From Actinomycetota bacterium (lineage in GTDB: Bacteria; Actinomycetota; Actinomycetes; Nanopelagicales; Nanopelagicaceae): DNA of 20,379 bases. Below the pieces are notes generated by a model. It saw only the letters and a program-made list of their open reading frames with translations, made no database searches and was not told where the DNA came from. Positions 7,023 through 13,823 of this stretch are shown piece by piece (positions within the stretch are counted from its first letter, which is position 1; each line of letters opens with the position of its first letter). The DNA lies in contig VGAF01000014.1 in NCBI GenBank assembly GCA_016870855.1, forward strand, positions 1-20,379, given 5' to 3'. A program made the position numbers and the translations under genes.

Positions 7023-7967
7023 ATGGCGCGGCAGAAGTCGTTGACTCCGTGGAAGCGTTCTAAGCGAACGACTTTCACGGGAGTTCCATCGATGAATGGC
7101 AGATGGGGTTACCCAGCGATTGCGCCTTTTTTCGTCATATTTCTCATATTCGGAGTTGCTCCCGTCGTCTATTCCGTTTACATCTCTTTCTATAAGTGGG
7201 ATCCGCTCGGAGTTTCAGAATTCAATGGCATAAATAATTTCACTTTTCTTCTTCAGGATAGTGACTTCTGGATTGCGCTTCGCAATACCTTCAGTATCTG
7301 GGCTCTCTCAACTTTTCCCCAACTTGCCATGGCGCTTGGTTTCGCTTGGATACTTCGAAATCGACGCCTCAAAGGAAAGTCTTTCTGGCGCACGATACTT
7401 CTCGTTCCGAATATCACTTCGGTCATCGCGATTACTATTGTCTTTCAACAACTATTCGGTCGCGACTACGGAATCATCAACAGCTTGATTCAGTTAATCC
7501 CCGGGGTCGAAAGAATCGACTTCGTCGAAGGCACGTTGTCCAGTCACATTCAGATCGCAACCATGATTACCTGGCGCTGGCTGGGATATAACACACTCAT
7601 TTTTCTCGCCTCTATGTTGGCCATTCCTGATGAGTTATATGAATCTGCATCGGTAGATGGCGCTTCTCGATGGCAACAATTTGTTTTTGTGACTCTGCCC
7701 CAGTTAAAGAACACGATAACTTTCGTCTTAATCGTCGGCACCATTGGTGGACTCCAGGTATTTGCCGAGCCCCAGCAGCTTGGCGCCGATGGTGGTTCCA
7801 CCAAGCAATTCTTGACGCTTACGCTCTTTCTTTACAATCAAGCATTTCTCAACAATAAGTATGGTTATGCCGCGGCTGTCGGTATTGCAATCACCATCAT
7901 CGTTCTGATCATCTCAACCATCAATTTCTTTATCACTCGCCGAATTGCAAGTGAGTCTTCATCATGA
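7023..7967 (+). CDS. Sugar ABC transporter permease, MalF/UgpA-like
   Basis: 314 residues with about six membrane segments (~30-57, 84-109, 120-145, 174-201, 233-249, 283-305). The cytoplasmic EAA-loop is at ~207-226 (ESASVDGASRWQQFVFVTLP), which docks the ATPase. It starts 9 nt after the binding-protein stop and overlaps the second permease by ATGA. The first ATG has no ribosome binding site. An alternative start at ATG 7092 (MNGRWGYPAIAPFF) has GGGAG nine bases upstream and would remove a basic 23-residue leader. It forms the membrane channel with the next gene. No ATP-binding subunit is encoded nearby; actinobacterial CUT1 systems commonly share one ATPase (MsiK type) encoded elsewhere. 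Confidence 0.93.
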   Translation: MARQKSLTPWKRSKRTTFTGVPSMNGRWGYPAIAPFFVIFLIFGVAPVVYSVYISFYKWDPLGVSEFNGINNFTFLLQDSDFWIALRNTFSIWALSTFPQLAMALGFAWILRNRRLKGKSFWRTILLVPNITSVIAITIVFQQLFGRDYGIINSLIQLIPGVERIDFVEGTLSSHIQIATMITWRWLGYNTLIFLASMLAIPDELYESASVDGASRWQQFVFVTLPQLKNTITFVLIVGTIGGLQVFAEPQQLGADGGSTKQFLTLTLFLYNQAFLNNKYGYAAAVGIAITIIVLIISTINFFITRRIASESSS

Positions 7968-8821
7968 GATTGAAGAAAAGGACAAAAGTTCCGAGATGGC
8001 AACGTACATCTTTCCTCAATTATCTAATGTTGTCGCTCATAACTTTCTTATCGGTCTTCCCTTTCTATTGGATGTTTGTCGTTTCCTCAAATACTGATGC
8101 TGAAATCTCCAAGAGTCCTCCTTCCTTAGTGCCCGGACCGCGATTCATGGAGGTCGTCCATAAAGTTCTCACCGCAGAAGGTGTGTATTTCACTCAAGCG
8201 CTTATCAACACTTTTCTGGTAGGAATTTCAATTGCCATCGCCCAAGTGATTTTCTCCGCTATCGCCGGATTTGCCTTCGCGAAGTTGGATTTTCGAGGCC
8301 GTAAGTTCTCGATTCTCTTCATCATCGCAACGATGATGTTGCCTAGCCAACTCGGTGTAGTGCCCCTTTTCATCATGGTCAACAAACTGCATCTTGTAAA
8401 TACCCTCAATGCACTGATTGTTCCGGCGCTTGTTACGGCCTTTGGTGTCTTTTGGATGCGACAGATTATCGATGCTCAGATTCCTAATGAACTTCTTGAG
8501 GCCGCCAGCATCGATGGCGCATCTGTGCCACGCGTCTTTTGGAGCATAGTTCTGCCAAGCATCAGAGCCAGCGCATTTGTGCTTGGTCTCTTCGCATTCC
8601 TTGCAGCTTGGAACGACTATCTGTGGCCAACGATTGTCTTGCAATCTCCAGAAAAATTCACTTTGCAAGTTGCATTGACTCAACTCAAACCTCTATATGG
8701 ACTGGATTATGCCCTGCAAATGGGCGGCGCATTTCTCGCCACCGCTCCACTTCTGATTCTTTTCATATTTGTAGGCAAACGTCTCGTGAGCGGAGTAATG
8801 GACGGCGCAGTCAAAGGTTAA
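7964..8821 (+). CDS. Sugar ABC transporter permease, MalG/UgpE-like
   Basis: 285 residues with six predicted membrane segments. The N-terminal one includes LSLITFLSVFPFYWMFVVSS. The EAA-loop lies at ~179-198 (EAASIDGASVPRVFWSIVLP). The start codon overlaps the stop of the first permease (ATGA), so translation is coupled and subunits are made in equal amounts. Together with the preceding permease it forms the heterodimeric channel of the CUT1-type importer. The length is usual for the family. The next gene starts 47 nt downstream on the same strand and is probably in the same operon. Confidence 0.94.
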   Translation: MRLKKRTKVPRWQRTSFLNYLMLSLITFLSVFPFYWMFVVSSNTDAEISKSPPSLVPGPRFMEVVHKVLTAEGVYFTQALINTFLVGISIAIAQVIFSAIAGFAFAKLDFRGRKFSILFIIATMMLPSQLGVVPLFIMVNKLHLVNTLNALIVPALVTAFGVFWMRQIIDAQIPNELLEAASIDGASVPRVFWSIVLPSIRASAFVLGLFAFLAAWNDYLWPTIVLQSPEKFTLQVALTQLKPLYGLDYALQMGGAFLATAPLLILFIFVGKRLVSGVMDGAVKG

Positions 8822-8868
8822 TTAATACATGCAAGCAAAACATCAACGAACGAATGAAAGGTAATCTG

Positions 8869-10137
8869 ATGATCAAGAAAAAGAATCGCGCTCTCGCGAT
8901 TTTCATGGCGGTACTCCTCGTCGCCATCACGAGCAGTAATGGCTCCTTAGCGGCGCTGGGTGGACCACGAGATTCGGTCATCACCTTGCAATCACCGCTG
9001 TTAGATGCATCGAATACTTGGGATGCAAAAGGTAACCAACAGATGGCAGATAGCTGGGTTGCAAAAGGGTGGTTCGGTACTGGCTTGGTCTATCAAGTAT
9101 CATTTGCGCCAGTAGGTTCCATCATTAACCTCACCTACAACATCAAAGGTAAGGATGGAAAGCCACTTGCTTTCACCAAAGTAAATCTTCGAATCAATAA
9201 AGGTTACAGCGAGTCGGGCGCAATCGTTGAAGTCGACGGCGTAAAGACTAATGGCCAAGATCGACCACCTTTTGATCAAGCAAATGTAATTCACGTTACT
9301 GATGCATTTGGCAATGTCACCTTTGCGCTGAAGAATCTCGACTTGGAATCTTCGGCAGAACCAGAACCAGAGAACTACACATCTAAGCCGATATTTAGCG
9401 AAGATAAGCTCGATCGTCTTCACGCTCAGATGCTGCCTGAGGTCAATGGCGAACAAGGTGATCACTCGGTAATTACTGAATTCCATTACTACAAGCCCAA
9501 AACACCAATCAATATCACGGCAAACAAGCCGACCATCAAACTAGTAACGCCCGCATTGAATGATTCCAACTCAATATTGGATTCAGGTCGTTCACTTCGC
9601 CAGGTTTATGCACCGTGGGGAAGCGACGTTGTGGTGGTCTACAAAGTTACTGGCGATGATGGTCGAGCGCTCCCGAATCAAGTGCTGACTCTTAAAGCCG
9701 ATCGTGGAAAGACGACTATGCAGGCAACCTCGGATGCTTTTGGTTATGCCGCGTTCACAGTGAAGAGCGCGCGAGGCGCACCCATCGCTTCCCCAAAATC
9801 GCCGATACCCGCCGTACCTTCAATGAGCACTGCTTTCTCTACTCTCATTCCCCAAATTGCCGGTGTAACTCCCGCACTCGTTGAAGGAGTGGAGATTCAT
9901 TATCATCGAAGCGTTTCTACATCAGTCGAAAAAACTGGAAAGACTTCAACTCTCTCCATTTCGGTAACTGGTGCAGTAGGCAAGAGCGTTGGTGTCGATG
10001 TCACGGGACTCAAGAGCAGCAAAGTGAAGATCAACTCTGCTGTTCAAGTAATTCCACTCAAAGTGACGACTGGAACCAAAACCGTCACAGTTACGATTGA
10101 TGGAAAGAAATACACTTCTAAGGTCGTAGTCAAGTAA
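8869..10137 (+). CDS. Secreted protein with two beta-sandwich-like domains, related to the 3335-4585 product
   Basis: 422 residues from ATG 8869, chosen because AAAGG lies 8 nt upstream and a signal peptide follows at once (MIKKKNRALAIFMAVLLVAI…SLAA). The frame is open far upstream, but that part overlaps the permease gene and is not real. Two units can be aligned with those of the 3335 protein: ~33-210 (SPLLDASNTWD, APVGSIINLTYNIKGKDGKP) and ~221-347 (TPALNDSNSILDSG, YKVTGDDGRALPNQVLTL). A third ~75-residue Ser/Thr/Val-rich domain ends the protein, and the CVKGK tail is absent. It overlaps the following GH16 by one base (TAATG), so the two are translationally coupled. Each secreted GH16 here has one such partner, suggesting a joint role in glucan binding at the surface. 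Family unnamed; function inferred from context. Confidence 0.82.
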   Translation: MIKKKNRALAIFMAVLLVAITSSNGSLAALGGPRDSVITLQSPLLDASNTWDAKGNQQMADSWVAKGWFGTGLVYQVSFAPVGSIINLTYNIKGKDGKPLAFTKVNLRINKGYSESGAIVEVDGVKTNGQDRPPFDQANVIHVTDAFGNVTFALKNLDLESSAEPEPENYTSKPIFSEDKLDRLHAQMLPEVNGEQGDHSVITEFHYYKPKTPINITANKPTIKLVTPALNDSNSILDSGRSLRQVYAPWGSDVVVVYKVTGDDGRALPNQVLTLKADRGKTTMQATSDAFGYAAFTVKSARGAPIASPKSPIPAVPSMSTAFSTLIPQIAGVTPALVEGVEIHYHRSVSTSVEKTGKTSTLSISVTGAVGKSVGVDVTGLKSSKVKINSAVQVIPLKVTTGTKTVTVTIDGKKYTSKVVVK

Positions 10138-11519
10138 TGAATAAACCGATTCGAATTCTTGTCGCCGTCACATTTCTAGCGCTGCATTTGAGTTCGATCG
10201 GCGGAATTGCTCAGGCCAGTGAAGTCGTGGCACCACCGCGCATCACTTACCAAGACTCCACTGGCCTGAAACTTCAAGCAACAAAAGCGATCTGGTCTTC
10301 GCCTTTGAAGACAACGATCCAATGGTTCGTAAACGGCAAGGCAATTTCAGGCGCAAACAAGCTGACTTTTAAACCTTCGAGTAAACAAAGAAATCAGAGT
10401 ATCTCCGTCAAAGAAACCGTTACTGGAAATCCGAAATTATCAACTTCTTCGATAATTGCAAAAATTGGTCAAGTAATTGTCAACAAAGCGCCAGCAATAA
10501 ACTTCAAAGATGCCGATCAAAAGGCGCTCATAGCAACCCTTGGAATTCCATCGCCCAGTAATGCAAAAGTAACCATTCAATGGTTTAGAGGCCCGATAGA
10601 GATCAGTGAAGCCAAAGCAAAGGAGTATTTGCTTACTACATCTGATCAAGGTACTCGACTCTCATTAAGCGCCATATATTCAGCAAAAGGATTTTCTTCC
10701 TTGACTTCAAATTCCAACATCATCGAAATTCCAGTGATGAAACGAGAGTACATAAAGATCTGGGAAGAAAGTTTTGACCTCAAAGCTGGTGCGCTCCCAG
10801 ATCCAACAATCTGGAGCGCTGACATCGGTGATGGAACAAATAATGCTGCTGGCGGAGGTTGGGGAAATCGTGAACGTCAGTATTACATTGCCTCACAAGC
10901 AAAATTCTCCGGTAATGGAGACCTTGTCATTGAGGCTAATAGAAACGGAGCGTCTCAATACAACTGCTATTACCGAGGACCATGCGAATGGATCAGCGCA
11001 AAATATCTCACAAAAGGAAAATTAGAATTTAAGTATGGCCGTATCGAAGCCCGCATCAAGGGCCCTGCAGGGCTTGGCACGTGGGGCGCTTTCTGGATGC
11101 TCGGTGCAGATATTGATGAACGTCGTTGGCCATGGTGTGGCGAAATTGATGTCACAGAACTAGTTGGAAAAGACCCTAATCGTTCTTACGGTTATCTACA
11201 TGGATTGCTCTCGGGAGGAGCGGGTGGTCGTGGCACCACCGTTGATATGCCCCAAGGGTTCGCCGATGATTTTCACGTATATTCCATTGATTGGCTTCCA
11301 GATCAAATTAATTGGTACGTAGATGGCGTTCTCTTTGGTTCCCAAACAAAGATCGATAAAGATTGGGTTTTTGACCACCCGTTTTATCTCATTATGAACC
11401 TTGCTATGGGGGGAAATCTTGGGGGTCCGATAGATCCAAACCTAAATCAAGCCACTATGACTTTTGATTGGATCCGATTCTCTACCATTAATGGTGTTGG
11501 CGAGATTTTCCGCCGTTAA
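10137..11519 (+). CDS. Secreted GH16 glucanase with two N-terminal Ig-like domains
   Basis: 460 residues. Signal peptide ~1-27 (MNKPIRILVAVTFLALHLSS…AQA). Two similar beta-rich units follow at ~30-112 and ~113-200, each with a TIQWF motif (IQWFVNG at 61, IQWFRGP at 147) as in bacterial Ig-like domains. The GH16 domain occupies ~205-460: GGGWGNRERQYYI, FKYGRIEARIKGPAGLGTWG, catalytic box CGEIDVTE with E336, D338, E341, then H355 and LAMGGNLGGPIDP. It probably cleaves beta-1,3-glucan outside the cell. The start overlaps the previous stop (TAATG). Its stop overlaps the stop of the convergent gene in a single TTAA, leaving no room for a terminator. It is the last gene of the transporter operon. 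Confidence 0.93.
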   Translation: MNKPIRILVAVTFLALHLSSIGGIAQASEVVAPPRITYQDSTGLKLQATKAIWSSPLKTTIQWFVNGKAISGANKLTFKPSSKQRNQSISVKETVTGNPKLSTSSIIAKIGQVIVNKAPAINFKDADQKALIATLGIPSPSNAKVTIQWFRGPIEISEAKAKEYLLTTSDQGTRLSLSAIYSAKGFSSLTSNSNIIEIPVMKREYIKIWEESFDLKAGALPDPTIWSADIGDGTNNAAGGGWGNRERQYYIASQAKFSGNGDLVIEANRNGASQYNCYYRGPCEWISAKYLTKGKLEFKYGRIEARIKGPAGLGTWGAFWMLGADIDERRWPWCGEIDVTELVGKDPNRSYGYLHGLLSGGAGGRGTTVDMPQGFADDFHVYSIDWLPDQINWYVDGVLFGSQTKIDKDWVFDHPFYLIMNLAMGGNLGGPIDPNLNQATMTFDWIRFSTINGVGEIFRR

Positions 11520-12349
11520 TAAATCTTCACCGACCCAATTCCATCTATGGAATAGTGCTTTATCGACGCTACCTCTAAGGTCGCGATCGAAAGTTTTGGA
11601 TCGACAGGACCGGCAAATCCCCCTCCGATAGCAAGATTAATCAGCAAGAAGAATTCTTTATTAAAGGGCCAACCAAGGCCGCGTTCTTGAAGTGCCAAGC
11701 GATCTGCACGATGATATGAGAGTCCGTCAAAAAACCATTCGATTGAGTCTTCACGCCAATCGATAGCATAGGTATGAAAATCGGCAGAGAGTTCTTGCGG
11801 CGAATCTATGATTGTCGTAATTCCATTCTCGGCGAAGTAGTTAGGACCGTGAATAGTTCCTTGCACTCGCGTCGGATTTGCTCCCGTATTCTCCAAAATA
11901 TCAATCTCGCCGCACTCGGGCCACAAAGTTCCGTGGTGAATTGACGAACCTAACATCCATAACGCCGGCCATGTTCCTATACCTTGCGGCATTTTGGCAC
12001 TTATTTCGATAAGCCCGAAAGTAAAGCCAACTCTTCCGGAAGTGTGGATACGAGTGCTCGTCCATTCTGCAAGTCCGTAGTAACAATGAAGATTCTGTGA
12101 AAGTGCGTGTTCACCATCGATTCTTTTCGCATTGATCTTCAGAGAATTTGTAATAGAGTAATTTGAGTCGGTGTAGTACTCGAGTTCGTTATTTCCCCAA
12201 CCGATGAGTCCATGAATAGAGCCATCGCCGATGTCAAAGTTCCAACGTCTGGAATCCAAGGAATCAGCACGATATTGAGTGAAATCTTCAGACCATAAGA
12301 GCTCTCGATTCGATAGTAACGAGATGATGCGCTCCTTTGGTAAGGCCAA
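11516..12349 (-). CDS. GH16 beta-glucanase without signal peptide, probably cytoplasmic
   Basis: 277 residues, essentially a bare GH16 domain: IGWGNNELEYYT (~49-60), catalytic box ECGEIDILE with E148, D150 and E153, H167 in IHGPN, and LAIGGGFAGPVDP near the end. The N-terminus (MALPKERIISLLSNRELLWS) has no hydrophobic stretch, unlike the two other GH16 proteins here. The only in-frame start is TTG 12349. An AAGGAG lies inside the frame a few codons later but no standard start follows it, so the exact N-terminus is uncertain. The gene is divergent from the GH1 beta-glucosidase with a very short gap and shares its operator. This suggests intracellular trimming of imported longer glucan oligosaccharides. 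Cytoplasmic location is inferred from the missing signal. Confidence 0.88.
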   Translation of the reverse strand: MALPKERIISLLSNRELLWSEDFTQYRADSLDSRRWNFDIGDGSIHGLIGWGNNELEYYTDSNYSITNSLKINAKRIDGEHALSQNLHCYYGLAEWTSTRIHTSGRVGFTFGLIEISAKMPQGIGTWPALWMLGSSIHHGTLWPECGEIDILENTGANPTRVQGTIHGPNYFAENGITTIIDSPQELSADFHTYAIDWREDSIEWFFDGLSYHRADRLALQERGLGWPFNKEFFLLINLAIGGGFAGPVDPKLSIATLEVASIKHYSIDGIGSVKIY

Positions 12350-12357
12350 CCGTGCGA

Positions 12358-12385
12358 TAGGCTACCTACTATGAAACCGCTTTCA
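12358..12385. promoter_or_regulatory. Second divergent promoter with LacI operator overlapping the GH1 start codon
   Basis: TAGGCTA at 12358-12364 contains a -10 for both directions: TAGGCT on plus and TAGCCT on minus. On plus there are seven bases between TAGGCT and ATG 12371, so the GH1 mRNA is probably leaderless. The operator TGAAACCGCTTTCA occupies 12372-12385, i.e. codons 1-5 of the GH1 gene and the spacer/-35 zone of the minus promoter. It is identical over 14 bases to the site at 5560. No good -35 is visible on either side. Confidence 0.72.
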
Positions 12386-13807
12386 CAAGCACTGGATGAG
12401 CGTGAAATCGCTCCTGAAACGGCGCGTATTGAAGCTTTCCCGGAAAGTTTCTTGTGGGGTGTTGCAACCGCAAGTTATCAAGTCGAAGGTGCCTTTGATC
12501 ACGATGGACGCGGAGAGAGTATCTGGGACCGTTTTTCAAAAACACCCGGAAAAGTCGTCAATGGCGATAATGGAGATATCGCTTGTGACCACTACAACCG
12601 CTTCGATGAAGATATTCTCCTAATGAAAACTCTTGGAGTGAAGGCTTATCGCTTCTCCATTTCATGGACCCGATTATTTCCGAACGGCGACACAAACCGC
12701 GAAGAACGCGGATTCGATTTCTATAACCGGCTCATTGATGCACTTATATCGGCTGGAATCGAGCCGGTTGTGACTTTGTATCACTGGGATCTTCCACAGA
12801 AACTAGAAGATATTGGCGGTTGGGCGAATCGCGAAATTATCTATTCCTTTGAACTCTACGCAAAAGCATGCGCCGAATCATTTGGTGATCGAGTAAAGAG
12901 ATGGATTACCTTGAATGAGCCATGGTGCACCGCTTGGCTCGGATACTCAAACGGAGTACATGCTCCAGGTAAGAAAGATTTCGCTCTTGCAATTGCTGCA
13001 AGTCACCACACTGCGTTAGCACACGCATTCGCATGCCGCGCCATCAAGTCAGTACGGCCCGATGCTCAAGTTGGTATCACAGTGAATATGAACAATATCC
13101 GTAATGAATCTCCAGAGAATCAAGAAGTCAATGATTTTGTCGAGTTGAACGATGCCAATCTCAATCGTTGGTGGATTGATGCTTTTACCACGGGAAGTTA
13201 TCCAAAAAAACTACTCGACACCTACGGTGCTCTAGGAGAAGGAATATTCCAAATCGGCGACAACGAACTTCTCAAGGTAGAGAACGATTTTCTTGGTGTT
13301 AATTACTATTGTGATGGATTTGCTCGTGCGCCACGCCCGGAAGATCGTCCGGCGATTGAAGGCGGTTTCATGCCTTTCCCTCAACGTGTCGACACTTTTG
13401 CGCCCTCACATCTCACATCTGACCTTACCGATATGGGTTGGGTCGTAACGCCTCACGGACTTGGGGATTTGGTGCGACGTATCCATCAAGATTGGCCCAA
13501 TATCAAGGAAATCTTCATCACTGAAAATGGCGCTGCCTATCCTGATGTTCTTGAAGATGGCGTGGTCAACGATGTACAACGAAGTAAATATCTTCAATCT
13601 CATCTTGCTTCACTACAAGCAGCAGTATCAGAAGGAGTGCCAGTTAAAGGCTACTTTGCTTGGTCGCTACTCGATAATTTCGAATGGGCCGAAGGTTACG
13701 CAAAGCGATTTGGACTGATCTACGTCGATTTCAATTCCCAGAAGCGCATCATGAAGCTCAGTGGCAAAACTTATAGTGAGATTGTTTCGAGTCGTTCAGC
13801 TTTCTAA
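12371..13807 (+). CDS. GH1 beta-glucosidase, cytoplasmic
   Basis: 478 residues, standard GH1 length, no signal peptide. Motifs: FLWGVATASYQVEGA (28-41, Q37 binds the glycone), YHWDLP (H138), TLNEP with acid/base E183, ITENG with nucleophile E385, and NFEWAEGY (E438, W439). It should hydrolyse terminal beta-glucosyl units of imported beta-1,3/1,4-glucan oligosaccharides to glucose. The start at 12371 is the only usable one before the essential first barrel strand; it has no ribosome binding site, and a TAGGCT box seven bases upstream fits a leaderless transcript. A LacI operator lies within the first five codons. It converges on the RCC1-repeat gene with a 16-nt gap and no visible terminator. 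Confidence 0.95.
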   Translation: MKPLSQALDEREIAPETARIEAFPESFLWGVATASYQVEGAFDHDGRGESIWDRFSKTPGKVVNGDNGDIACDHYNRFDEDILLMKTLGVKAYRFSISWTRLFPNGDTNREERGFDFYNRLIDALISAGIEPVVTLYHWDLPQKLEDIGGWANREIIYSFELYAKACAESFGDRVKRWITLNEPWCTAWLGYSNGVHAPGKKDFALAIAASHHTALAHAFACRAIKSVRPDAQVGITVNMNNIRNESPENQEVNDFVELNDANLNRWWIDAFTTGSYPKKLLDTYGALGEGIFQIGDNELLKVENDFLGVNYYCDGFARAPRPEDRPAIEGGFMPFPQRVDTFAPSHLTSDLTDMGWVVTPHGLGDLVRRIHQDWPNIKEIFITENGAAYPDVLEDGVVNDVQRSKYLQSHLASLQAAVSEGVPVKGYFAWSLLDNFEWAEGYAKRFGLIYVDFNSQKRIMKLSGKTYSEIVSSRSAF

Positions 13808-13823
13808 TTCGAAATAAATCTAG

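Noticed and set aside
8228..8683. 151-codon minus-strand frame inside the second permease
   Set aside because: It is a shadow of the permease gene with no domain, signal or ribosome binding site; likewise the other short frames inside the GH16, GH1 and RCC1 genes.
8539..8868. Upstream extension of the two-domain protein at 8869
   Set aside because: It overlaps the end of the permease gene in another frame; the signal peptide and ribosome binding site place the start at 8869.
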